DNA from: Nocardioides alkalitolerans
Lineage (GTDB): Bacteria > Actinomycetota > Actinomycetes > Propionibacteriales > Nocardioidaceae
Assembly (NCBI GenBank): GCA_038184435.1
Contig: CP116227.1
Coordinates: forward strand, 3,129,501-3,193,500
DNA: 64,000 nucleotides
Direction of reading: 5' to 3'
In this document: one piece after another, positions 49,484 through 59,683 of the stretch
Layout of the letters: the number at the start of each line of letters is the position of its first letter
Position numbering within the stretch: the first letter of the stretch is position 1
Translations under genes and position numbers: made by a program
The notes under the pieces: model-generated
What the model was told of the DNA's origin: nothing
Seen by the model: the letters and a program-made list of their open reading frames with translations, nothing else
Database searches by the model: none

Positions 49484-50431
49484 GTGCCGCCGATCGAACC
49501 TGCCCCTCCTGTGGTCCGAACCGGACCCAGCCGACGTCGTGCCTGGACCCGGGTCACGCCCGGCGTGCACCGGTCCGCCGACGCCGTCGACCCCTTCCGC
49601 GCCGGCCTCGTCGCCTGGCAGCAGGTGCTCCCCCGTCGCGCATGCTTCACCGGTCTCACCGCGGCACGGCTCCGCGGCTGGTGGCTCCCGGAGCTGCCGA
49701 CCGTCGTCCCGGTCTTCGCCGCCGTCGGGCCACGTGACGGCACCGTCGAGCGTCGCGGGCTCGTCGTCCAGCGGTTGACCGGACCCCCGCCGTACGAGCT
49801 GGACGGCGGCCTCCGCGTCGCCGACCGTGTCGAGACCCTCCGGAGCGCGGCCCGGTGGCTGGGCGTGCTCGACCTCGTCGTGCTCGTCGACGGGGCGTTG
49901 GCGGCCGGCGTCCCGCGTGAGGTGCTCGACGGGGCGGGCGATTGCCGCCGCCGCGGGGTCGGACGGCTCCGCACGGCCCTGCAGCTGGCCGACGCCGGCG
50001 CCGAGTCGGCCTGGGAGACGCTCCTCCGCGTGCTGCACGTCGTCTGCGACGTGCCCGTCCGCACCCAGCACCCCGTGGTGCACGACGACGTCCAGGTGGC
50101 GGGCGGCGACCTGTGGATCACGGGGACGCGGACGCTGCAGGAGTACGACGGCGCCCACCACCGCGAGTCGCGCCAGCAGGCCGAGGACCTGGCCCGGCAG
50201 CGACGGCTGACCCGGGTGGGGTGGACGCGGAACGGCTACGTGCGGAGCGACGTGCTGCGGCGCGCCCACCAGGTGCTGCGCGACGCCGACCGCGCCCTGG
50301 GGCGACCGCACGACCCCGACCGGCTCCGGGCGTGGTTCGACCTGCTGCGCGGCTCGGGCTTCTCCGCGGCGGGCCGCGCCGAGCTCGCGCGGGCCTGGGC
50401 CCGGCCGAGCGGCGGGCGCACCCGCCGCTAG
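49484..50431 (+). CDS. DUF559/AbiEi-like protein, possible PD-(D/E)XK nuclease fold
   Basis: A protein of about 315 residues, typical of a large actinobacterial family. The N-terminal part (RAWTRVTPGVHRSADAVDPF, then ACFTGLTAARLRGWWLP) resembles the AbiEi-type domain. The C-terminal part (SAWETLLRVLHVVC, then LQEYDGAHHRESRQQAEDLARQRRLTRVGW) resembles the DUF559/Vsr-like nuclease fold with its E...EYDG acidic residues. No partner toxin is adjacent, so it is not an obvious toxin-antitoxin pair. The start is uncertain: GTG here, TTG at 49424 or GTG at 49511 are all in frame. It overlaps the purB 3' end by four bases, converging. Confidence 0.75.
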   Translation: MPPIEPAPPVVRTGPSRRRAWTRVTPGVHRSADAVDPFRAGLVAWQQVLPRRACFTGLTAARLRGWWLPELPTVVPVFAAVGPRDGTVERRGLVVQRLTGPPPYELDGGLRVADRVETLRSAARWLGVLDLVVLVDGALAAGVPREVLDGAGDCRRRGVGRLRTALQLADAGAESAWETLLRVLHVVCDVPVRTQHPVVHDDVQVAGGDLWITGTRTLQEYDGAHHRESRQQAEDLARQRRLTRVGWTRNGYVRSDVLRRAHQVLRDADRALGRPHDPDRLRAWFDLLRGSGFSAAGRAELARAWARPSGGRTRR

Positions 50432-51855
50432 AGGATCTCCCCCGGCGCGTACGCCGCGGCCTCGGGGTGCGCGGCGGCGAGCGTCTCGACGGCGGCGACC
50501 ACGGCCTGCACCTGGGCGCGGGCGGCGCCGGTGAACTCGATCGGGTCCGCCACCAGCGCGTCGATCTGCTCGCGCGTCAGGCCGAGGCGGGCGTCGCCCG
50601 CGAGGCGCTCGTACAGGTCGTTGACGGCCAGTCCCTGCCGCATCTCGAGGGCGACGCCGACGGCGTGCTCCTTGATGGCCTCGTGGGCGCTCTCACGGCC
50701 GACGCCGTTGCGGACGGCGCTCATCAGCACCTTGGTGGTGGCGAGGAACGGCAGGTAGCGGTCGAGCTCGCGCTGGATGACCGCCGGGAAGGCCCCGAAC
50801 TCGTCGAGCACCGTCAGGAAGGTCTGGAAGAGGCCGTCGGCGGCGAAGAAGGCGTCGGGCAGCGCGACGCGGCGCACGACCGAGCAGGAGACGTCGCCCT
50901 CGTTCCACTGGTCGCCGGCCAGCTCGCCGACCATCGACAGGTAGCCGCGGAGCACGACCGCGAGGCCGTTGACCCGCTCGCAGGAGCGGGTGTTCATCTT
51001 GTGGGGCATGGCCGACGAGCCGACCTGGCCCTCCTTGAAGCCCTCCGTGACCAGCTCGATGCCGGCCATGAGCCGGATGGTGGTGGCGAGGTTCGAGGGC
51101 CCGGCCACCAGCTGCACGAGCGCGGAGACGACCTCGAAGTCGAGCGAGCGCGGGTAGACCTGGCCGACGCTGGTGAGCACGCGCGAGAAGCCGAGGTGGG
51201 CGGCCACGCGCTCCTCGAGCTCGGCGAGCTTGTCCGCGTCGCCGCCGAGCAGGTCGAGCATGTCCTGCGCGGTGCCGACCGGGCCCTTGATGCCGCGGAG
51301 GGGGTAGCGCGCGAGCAGCTCCTCGATGCGCTGGACCGCGACGAGCATCTCGTCGGCGATCGTCGCGAACCGCTTGCCGAGGGTGGTCGCCTGCGCGGCC
51401 ACGTTGTGCGAGCGACCGGCCATCACGGTGGTCTCGTGCTCCGTCGCGAGCCGGGCCAGCCGGGCGAGCGCCGCGACGGCGCGGTCGCGGAGGATCAGCA
51501 GCGACTGCTGCACCTGCAGCTGCTCCACGTTCTCCGTGAGGTCGCGCGACGTCATGCCCTTGTGGATGTGCTCGTGACCGGCGAGGGCGCAGAACTCCTC
51601 GATGCGGGCCTTCACGTCGTGGCGGGTGACGCGCTCGCGGGCGGCGATCGAGGCGAGGTCGACCTGGTCGACGACGGCCTCGTAGGCCTCGACGACCCCG
51701 TCCGGCACGTCGATCCCGAGGTCGCGCTGCGCCTTCAGCACGGCGATCCACAGCTGTCGCTCCAGCACGATCTTGTGCTCGGGGGACCAGGTGCCCGCCA
51801 GGTCGGCGGCGGCGTAGCGCGTGGCGAGGACGTTGGGGACGGAGGCGCGGGTCAC
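50428..51855 (-). CDS. purB: Adenylosuccinate lyase
   Basis: A 475-residue fumarase/aspartase-superfamily enzyme that cleaves SAICAR and adenylosuccinate in purine synthesis. It has the catalytic GSSAMPHKMNTRSCER, TSRDLTENVEQLQV and GRSHNVAAQATTLGKRFA. I chose the GTG (TRASVPNVLATRYA) rather than ATG three codons earlier, because GAGGAT lies seven bases upstream and GGGAGG would otherwise abut the ATG. The leader GGGAGGATG-N5-CCGTGA is nearly that of purC. It has no close operon partner. Confidence 0.94.
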   Translation of the reverse strand: MTRASVPNVLATRYAAADLAGTWSPEHKIVLERQLWIAVLKAQRDLGIDVPDGVVEAYEAVVDQVDLASIAARERVTRHDVKARIEEFCALAGHEHIHKGMTSRDLTENVEQLQVQQSLLILRDRAVAALARLARLATEHETTVMAGRSHNVAAQATTLGKRFATIADEMLVAVQRIEELLARYPLRGIKGPVGTAQDMLDLLGGDADKLAELEERVAAHLGFSRVLTSVGQVYPRSLDFEVVSALVQLVAGPSNLATTIRLMAGIELVTEGFKEGQVGSSAMPHKMNTRSCERVNGLAVVLRGYLSMVGELAGDQWNEGDVSCSVVRRVALPDAFFAADGLFQTFLTVLDEFGAFPAVIQRELDRYLPFLATTKVLMSAVRNGVGRESAHEAIKEHAVGVALEMRQGLAVNDLYERLAGDARLGLTREQIDALVADPIEFTGAARAQVQAVVAAVETLAAAHPEAAAYAPGEIL

Positions 51856-51977
51856 GGGCCGCATCCTCCCACGCTCGCCCGGAGGGGGGTGGCGCGAGGG
51901 CCGCCGGGCGGCGACGATGGGACGCGGTCGCCGGCGACCCCCCTCCCGGCGATGTCTCGGAGCATCGAGGAGCCCCC

Positions 51978-53006
51978 GTGCGGAAGCTGCTGTCCGGTCT
52001 CGTCCTGTCCCTGTCGCTGGTCGCCGGCGTGCTGCTGGTGGCGCCCCCGCCGGCCACCGCCGCGGCGACGACCACCCTGAGCATGTCCCCCACGTCGGTC
52101 GCCGCCGGCGGCACGACCACCGTCGTGATCCGGTCGACCTTCACCCCGGTGCCCGGGAGCTTCCGGCTGCAGGAGCGCCGCGGCACGCAGTGGGTGACGG
52201 CGAAGGAGCTGCCGTCCTACCGCAACTACGGCTTCGAGCTCGCCGTCGGCGGCACGACCGGCACCCGCACGTTCCGGGTCGCGGCGAAGGCCGACAGCCG
52301 CACGTGGGTCCACAGCCGGGCCGTCTCGATCACGGTGCGCTCCGCGACCTCCACCGCGCTCAGCACCACGACCCCGCGGGTGGCCAAGGGCGGCACGGTG
52401 CAGCTCGCCGCCCGCTCGACGTTCCTGCCCGACGCCGGCTCCTTCAAGCTCCAGGAGAAGCGGGGCTCGACGTGGTCGACGGTGGCGTCGCTGCCGTCGT
52501 ACCGGAACTACGGCTTCACCCACCCCGCCGGCGACAGCGACGGCGTGCGCACCTTCCGCACCGTCGCCACCTCCGGCGGCACCTGGGTGGGCAGCAGCTG
52601 GGTGAGCGTCACGGTCGGCACCCCGGCTCCGCCGCCGACCGACGAGATCGCCGAGGCCCGCAACCGCATCGTCGCCGACACCAACGCGGCCCGTGCGCGG
52701 CAGGGCCTGCCCGCCCTCGCGCAGCTGTCGGGCATCACGACCGTCGCCCAGGACTGGGCCGAGACGATGGCCGCGAACCGGCGGATGGAGCACAACCCGA
52801 GCTACGCCAGCCAGATGCCGCGCGGCTGGACCCGGGCGGCGGAGAACGTGGCCTACGGCTACAACGTCACGTCGGTCGTCGACGCGTGGATGAACAGCCC
52901 CGGCCACCGCGCCAACATCCTCGGCGACTTCACGCACATCGGTGTCGGCGTCGCGAAGGGGTCCGACGGACAGCTCTACTACGTGCAGAACTTCGGGAAG
53001 TACTGA
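51978..53006 (+). CDS. Secreted CAP-domain (SCP/PR1-like) protein with two Ig-like modules
   Basis: A 342-residue exported protein. The signal peptide (1-28, ending ATAAA) is followed by two beta-sandwich modules of about 90 residues, both with FKLQE or FRLQERRGxxW and ELPSYRNYGF patterns. The C-terminal CAP domain (about 215-342) has NAARARQGLPALAQLSGITTVAQDWAETMA, the His in MEHNPSYA, GENVA-like AENVAYGYN and PGHRANIL. CAP proteins act extracellularly, often of unknown substrate. The GTG start follows GAGGAG by six bases. It converges on purD. Confidence 0.87.
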   Translation: MRKLLSGLVLSLSLVAGVLLVAPPPATAAATTTLSMSPTSVAAGGTTTVVIRSTFTPVPGSFRLQERRGTQWVTAKELPSYRNYGFELAVGGTTGTRTFRVAAKADSRTWVHSRAVSITVRSATSTALSTTTPRVAKGGTVQLAARSTFLPDAGSFKLQEKRGSTWSTVASLPSYRNYGFTHPAGDSDGVRTFRTVATSGGTWVGSSWVSVTVGTPAPPPTDEIAEARNRIVADTNAARARQGLPALAQLSGITTVAQDWAETMAANRRMEHNPSYASQMPRGWTRAAENVAYGYNVTSVVDAWMNSPGHRANILGDFTHIGVGVAKGSDGQLYYVQNFGKY

Positions 53007-53024
53007 CCGCCCGGGGCCCCGACG

Positions 53025-54293
<1,269 letters not shown>

Positions 54294-54301
54294 GGGCGAC
54301 G

Positions 54302-54307
54302 ATCCTA
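54302..54307 (-). promoter_or_regulatory. Putative -10 element (TAGGAT) of purD within a short repeat
   Basis: TAGGAT on the minus strand ends eight bases before the GTG at 54293. It is the last unit of a CCCGTTAGGC-like series that begins at the upstream TAG stop. Confidence 0.45.
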
Positions 54308-54323
54308 ACGGGCCTGACGGGGC

Positions 54324-55556
54324 CTAACGGGCCCCGGGCGCGGCCACCTCACCGTGCTCGACCAGCGCCACGTCGGGCTGCGTGCCGCGCACGCGGAGGC
54401 CGAGCGCGGCGGCCGACGTGCAGGCCAGTGCCACGACGACCATGAACGGCGCGAAGATCTCGGCGGCGCCCCAGACGGTGGCGGCCCAGCCCGCGACGAT
54501 GGTGGGCACGGCCATCGCGCCGTACGCCAGCACGTAGAACGCCGACATCACCTCGCCGCGGTGGTGGGCGGGCACGACCTGCCCGAGGTGGCGCAGGGAC
54601 GACCCGAAGGCGAGGCCGAAGAAGAACCCGAGGACGGCCGACGTGCCGAGCAGGACCGCGGCGTTGCCGAGGGCCACGGACCCGATGCAGACGAGGAGCA
54701 TGACCGCCGTGCCGAGGTCGCCGACCACCGCGGCGTGACGGGCCGACCACCGCGCGCCGACCGCCTGGCTCGCCGCGGCGGTGGCCGCGGAGATCGCCAC
54801 GACGCTGCCGCCGAAGAGCAGGTTCGTCGTGCCCACCGCGTGCGCCGCGATGCTCGGGAACAGCGAGAGGAAGACGCCGAGCACCGACCACGCGGCCATC
54901 ACGCCCAGCGCGGCGAAGCGGAAGTCCGCCGAGATCGCCCGCGGCACCCGGGGACGGGCCACGTTGAGCCGCACGGCGCGCCCGTCGCGGTGGGGCTCCG
55001 GCATGAGCAGCACCGCGAGGCCGCCGAGGAGGGCGAGGGCCGCGAGCACGACGTACGGCGCGACCAGCGGCGCCGCGCCCAGCTCGGCGTCGACCGCGAC
55101 GAGGAAGATGACGACGGCGATGCCGAGGTTCATGGTGACGCCCGAGTGGAGCCCCACCCGCGCCCCGTCGGCGGGGCGCAGGTCGAGCAGCGCCGCGGAC
55201 CCCGACACGACGATGGCGCCGACGCCGAGACCGTGCAGCACGCGGGCGACGAGCAGCGCCGCCACCCCGTCGGCGACGGCGAACACGGCGAGCCCCGCGA
55301 GCACGAGGCCGATGGCGACCAGCAGCACGGGACGCCGACCGAAGCGGTCGGAGACCGACCCCGCGACGAGCACGCTGGCGAGGGCGGCGACGGCGTACGC
55401 CGCGAAGACGACCGTCGTCGTGATGGGCGCGAAGTCCCACTCGGCGGCGTAGATGCCGTAGAGCGGGGCCGGGGCGCCCGAGACGCCGAGGCCGAGCGCA
55501 GTCAGCAGGAGGAGGGCCGGGTAGGGCCACCGGACGGGCCGGTCGGTCGGGGTCAT
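54324..55556 (-). CDS. MFS transporter
   Basis: A 410-residue protein with twelve predicted membrane helices. The motif between helices 2 and 3, VAGSVSDRFGRRPVLLVAIG, is the MFS A motif; a central cytoplasmic loop follows helix 6 (MPEPHRDGRAVRLNVARPRV). It probably exports a drug or metabolite. AGGAGG precedes the ATG by six bases. It diverges from an ArsR regulator gene, with two matching palindromes between them, so ArsR-type repression of this exporter is likely. Confidence 0.86.
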   Translation of the reverse strand: MTPTDRPVRWPYPALLLLTALGLGVSGAPAPLYGIYAAEWDFAPITTTVVFAAYAVAALASVLVAGSVSDRFGRRPVLLVAIGLVLAGLAVFAVADGVAALLVARVLHGLGVGAIVVSGSAALLDLRPADGARVGLHSGVTMNLGIAVVIFLVAVDAELGAAPLVAPYVVLAALALLGGLAVLLMPEPHRDGRAVRLNVARPRVPRAISADFRFAALGVMAAWSVLGVFLSLFPSIAAHAVGTTNLLFGGSVVAISAATAAASQAVGARWSARHAAVVGDLGTAVMLLVCIGSVALGNAAVLLGTSAVLGFFFGLAFGSSLRHLGQVVPAHHRGEVMSAFYVLAYGAMAVPTIVAGWAATVWGAAEIFAPFMVVVALACTSAAALGLRVRGTQPDVALVEHGEVAAPGAR

Positions 55557-55573
55557 GCGCGCCTCCTGCTAGA

Positions 55574-55589
55574 TTCGATGCCGATCGAA
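55574..55589. promoter_or_regulatory. ArsR-type operator-like palindrome 1 (TTCGAT-N4-ATCGAA)
   Basis: A perfect 6-bp dyad with GCCG spacer lies 18 bases from the MFS start. The same sequence recurs 37 bp away, a clear sign of a repressor site pair. Confidence 0.65.
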
Positions 55590-55609
55590 CTCGTGGCAGA
55601 CTACAACAA

Positions 55610-55627
55610 GTTCGATGCTGATCGAAC
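55610..55627. promoter_or_regulatory. ArsR-type operator-like palindrome 2 (GTTCGAT-N4-ATCGAAC)
   Basis: A perfect 7-bp dyad with GCTG spacer lies 20 bases before the arsR start, near its presumed promoter. It shares 15 of 16 core bases with palindrome 1. Confidence 0.65.
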
Positions 55628-55646
55628 GCGAGGAGGACGAGGTCCG

Positions 55647-55979
55647 ATGACCGAGACGGAGGCGTGCTCCCCCGTGCCCGGGCTCGCGGCGACCGCCGAC
55701 GTGGCGTCGGTGCAGGTCGTGCTGGCCGCGCTCGCCGACCCGGTGCGGCTCGAGATGGTGCGGCGCCTGGCGGCCGCCCCCGAGCGCACCGAGCGCTGCT
55801 CGGCGCTCTACGACGACATCGGCAAGTCCACCGCCAGCCACCACTTCAAGGTGCTGCGCGAGGCCGGCCTGACGGAGCGCGCCTACGTGGGCGGTGTGCT
55901 CCACCAGCGCCTCTGCCTCGACGCGGTCGAGGCCGCCCTGCCCGGACTGCTCCCGTCGGTGCTGTCCGGGCTGGGCTGA
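55647..55979 (+). CDS. ArsR/SmtB-family winged-helix regulator
   Basis: A 110-residue repressor-type protein. The winged helix spans residues 24-95: ALADPVRLEMVRRLA, then CSALYDDIGKSTASHHFKVLREAGLTERAY and the wing GGVLHQRLCL. There is no obvious CxCxxC metal site in the recognition helix; Cys47 lies beside it, and a second Cys near residue 90 is not in a known metal site pattern, so the inducer may be non-metal. GAGGACGAGG precedes the ATG. The two palindromes in the divergent region suggest control of itself and the MFS exporter. Confidence 0.87.
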   Translation: MTETEACSPVPGLAATADVASVQVVLAALADPVRLEMVRRLAAAPERTERCSALYDDIGKSTASHHFKVLREAGLTERAYVGGVLHQRLCLDAVEAALPGLLPSVLSGLG

Positions 55980-55997
55980 CCCGACGAGCTCGCGGGC

Positions 55998-57284
<1,287 letters not shown>

Positions 57285-57334
57285 CGCAGCCCTCTCGTTG
57301 TCGGGTGTCGTGCTTGCGGTCCGTGCAACGCACG

Positions 57335-57374
57335 AGCCCCGGTGCGGGCAACAGCGTGCCGGGTCACCAGGGCT
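57335..57374 (-). promoter_or_regulatory. Hairpin in the purA 5' leader
   Basis: AGCCCCGGTG pairs with CACCAGGGCT (one mismatch) over a 20-base loop. A second small stem, CGTGC-GTT-GCACG, lies downstream in the leader. It could modulate purA expression, though no riboswitch consensus is evident. Confidence 0.4.
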
Positions 57375-57385
57375 CTTGCGGCCCC

Positions 57386-57391
57386 ACGCTA
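57386..57391 (-). promoter_or_regulatory. Putative -10 element (TAGCGT) of purA
   Basis: TAGCGT on the minus strand lies just before the structured leader. This predicts a transcription start near 57378 and a leader of about 93 bases. Confidence 0.35.
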
Positions 57392-57457
57392 CCAAACCCC
57401 GCCGGGACCGGCCCGCTCGTCGGGCCCGCTCCCGGCCCGTCCGGTGGGGGCCTCGCG

Positions 57458-57463
57458 TAGTCT
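57458..57463 (+). promoter_or_regulatory. Putative -10 element (TAGTCT) of the diacylglycerol kinase gene
   Basis: TAGTCT ends seven bases before the ATG at 57471. There is no Shine-Dalgarno sequence. Confidence 0.5.
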
Positions 57464-57470
57464 CGCCGCG

Positions 57471-58400
57471 ATGGACCCGCTGCTCGTGATCACGAACGCG
57501 TCCGCCGGCACCTCCGACGAGGAGACGCTCGAGCGGGCGCTCGACGTGCTGCGCGAGAAGGCGTCGGTCGAGGTGGCCGCGACCTCCAACCCCGGCGAGC
57601 TCGACGGGGTGCTGCACCGTGCCGGCTCGCGCCGGATCGTCGTGGCGGGCGGCGACGGATCGCTGCACGCCGTGGTGACCGCCCTGCACCGGCGCAACGA
57701 GCTGGGCGACCGCGTGCTCGGCCTGCTGCCCCTCGGCACCGGCAACGACTTCGCCCGCGGCGCCGGGATTCCGCTGGAGATCGAGGCGGCCGCCCGGGTG
57801 GTGCTCGACGGCGAGGTGCAGCCCGTCGACGTGCTCGTCGACGAGCTGGGCGGCGTCGTCGTCAACAACGTGCACCTGGGTGCGGGCGCCCAGGCGAGCC
57901 GCCGCGCCGTCCGCTGGAAGGAGCGGCTGGGGTCCGTCGGGGTCGGCAAGGTCAACCTCGGCAAGCTCGGCTACCCCATCGGCGCCGCGCTCGCCGCGGT
58001 CAAGCCCCCGCACCTCCGGCTCCACGTCGAGGTCGACGGCCGCACCGTGGCCGACCTCGACAACCCCGTGCTCATGGTGGCCGTCGGCATCGGCCGCACC
58101 GTCGGGGGCGGCGCCGCGATCACCCCGGAGGCCGAGGTCGGCGACGGGAAGGCCGACGTCATGGTCGCCTTCGCGACGGGCCCGGTCGAGAAGCTGGGGT
58201 ACGTCGCGGACCTCGCCCTGCGCCGCCACCAGGAGCGCGACGACGTGCGGTACCTGCGGGCCACCTCGGTCGCCGTGGCCGGCGAGGAGTTCTGGACGAG
58301 CGCGGACGGCGAGATCTCGGGCCCCGAGCGCCGGCGGTCGTGGCGGGTCGAGCCCGCGGCGTACCGGATGACGCTGCCGCGCGACACCCCCGACGCCTGA
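57471..58400 (+). CDS. Diacylglycerol kinase family lipid kinase (YegS/Rv2252-like)
   Basis: A 309-residue lipid kinase of the DAGK catalytic family. The nucleotide loop is RIVVAGGDGSLHAVV near residue 58, then LPLGTGNDFARGAGI. A C-terminal beta-sandwich follows, with LMVAVGIGRTVGGGAAITPEAEVGDG and the final SADGEISGPE. It would phosphorylate diacylglycerol or a related lipid such as an isoprenoid or sphingoid base. It is probably leaderless and converges on the LuxR-type gene with 13 bases between stops. Confidence 0.88.
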   Translation: MDPLLVITNASAGTSDEETLERALDVLREKASVEVAATSNPGELDGVLHRAGSRRIVVAGGDGSLHAVVTALHRRNELGDRVLGLLPLGTGNDFARGAGIPLEIEAAARVVLDGEVQPVDVLVDELGGVVVNNVHLGAGAQASRRAVRWKERLGSVGVGKVNLGKLGYPIGAALAAVKPPHLRLHVEVDGRTVADLDNPVLMVAVGIGRTVGGGAAITPEAEVGDGKADVMVAFATGPVEKLGYVADLALRRHQERDDVRYLRATSVAVAGEEFWTSADGEISGPERRRSWRVEPAAYRMTLPRDTPDA

Positions 58401-58413
58401 GCGCTCCCGCCCC

Positions 58414-59403
58414 TCAGATCCAGCCGCGGCGAGCGGCCTCGACGCCCGCCTGGAACCGGGAGTCGGCCCCGAGGTCGATCATGAGGTCGGAGACCCGGCG
58501 GCGCACCGTGCGGAGGCTGACGCCGAGGGTGCGGGCGATCTGCTCGTCGGCGGCGCCCGCCGCCAGCTCGGAGAGCAGCAGCCGCCGGCTGCGCTCCCGG
58601 GCGCCGCGCAGGTCGAGCTCCGGCACGGGCACGGCGCGGTCCCAGAGCAGCTCGACGTACTGCGCCAGCAGCAGCACCAGCGCCCGCTCGTGCACGGCGA
58701 GCACCCCGGCGGTCTCGTAGCCCGGCATGTCGGGCACCAGGGCGTGGGTCAGCGGGATGACGAACAGGCGCGTCGGCACGTGGGCGAGCACCCGGATCTC
58801 CTCGCCCATCCGTGCCCGCTCGGCCAGCGCCTCGGGGGCCTGCTCGAGCGCACGGACGGGATAGAGCGCCCGCGCACTGCGGCCCGAGCGGAGTGCCTCG
58901 GTGAGGGCCCGCTGCAGCGCCGGGTGGGTCGGCTGGCGCCACTGGTCGGGCCGCAGCGACAGGATGTCGCCGGTGCTCTCCTCGATCCAGCGCGCCATCG
59001 TCGCGGCGGCCTCCCCCTCGGGGATCCGGTGGCCCGACAGCGGCTCCCCCGCGTCGGGCCCCACGGGGATGCGGGGCACGACCTGCGGGACCGTGGTCGC
59101 GAGCTCCCGCACCCGACGCACCGCGGCCTCCACGCGGAGGACCTCCTCGTCGAGGAGCTGGCTGAGCACGTGCGCCATCGGCGGCACCTGGAGGAGCCCG
59201 GCGGCGTCCACCGCCACGGCGCCCATGGCCACGAGCGGTGCGAGCGCCCGCTGCAGCTCGGCGGGACCGTCGAAGTCGAGGGCGTCCGCGACGTCGTCGA
59301 GCGCCTGGCCGTGACGGCCGTGCACGCGCCAGTAGAGGTCCTCGGTCTCCAGGGTGAGGCCGAACTCCGAGAGCGCCGCCTGCACCGCCCGCCGCGTCAC
59401 CAT
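58414..59403 (-). CDS. LuxR-type HTH regulator with TrmB-like N-terminus
   Basis: A 329-residue regulator. An N-terminal winged-helix-like segment (residues 1-70, with LSEFGLTLETEDLYWRVH) and a helical linker precede a PLD-like sensor region (about 130-245). The C-terminal LuxR-type HTH reads LLLSELAAGAADEQIARTLGVSLRTVRRRVSDLMIDLGADSRFQAG. The family is frequent in actinobacteria and controls unknown targets. I start at MVTRRAV because TACGGT lies six bases upstream. The divergent gene is lysS, across 280 bases that carry three dyads. Confidence 0.84.
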   Translation of the reverse strand: MVTRRAVQAALSEFGLTLETEDLYWRVHGRHGQALDDVADALDFDGPAELQRALAPLVAMGAVAVDAAGLLQVPPMAHVLSQLLDEEVLRVEAAVRRVRELATTVPQVVPRIPVGPDAGEPLSGHRIPEGEAAATMARWIEESTGDILSLRPDQWRQPTHPALQRALTEALRSGRSARALYPVRALEQAPEALAERARMGEEIRVLAHVPTRLFVIPLTHALVPDMPGYETAGVLAVHERALVLLLAQYVELLWDRAVPVPELDLRGARERSRRLLLSELAAGAADEQIARTLGVSLRTVRRRVSDLMIDLGADSRFQAGVEAARRGWI

Positions 59404-59683
59404 GTCGCCACCGTAGCCAAACCCTGGCAACTTCCTGTCACTGGCGCGTCGGAGCCACCTGTCCGGATCGGGTCAGTGACAGCATCGACCCTGACGCTCG
59501 GTCGCTCCGCGGGGGACGCGATCAGTCGGCCCGTCGGGGGACGGATCCGCGAGCGTCAGCAGAGGGCGCCGTGCCGAGGGGATACGGCGCCCTCGCACAT
59601 TTCCCGGCCCCCGCGGCGGCCCGGTAACCTGCCACGCGGCCCTCTTTCCCACGCACCAGAGCGAAGCAGGCGAGCACCCAGGC
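59404..59683. other. 280-bp divergent region with three inverted repeats upstream of lysS
   Basis: No ORF is credible here. Three dyads stand in series: TGTCACTG/CAGTGACA (59436-59481), CTGACGCTCG/CGAGCGTCAG (59491-59559) and AGGGCGCCGT/ACGGCGCCCT (59563-59593, 11-base loop). A likely lysS -10 (TAACCT, 59625-59630) lies after them. The last dyad may end a small transcript read rightward; the first lies near the presumed -35 region of the LuxR gene. Confidence 0.45.
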
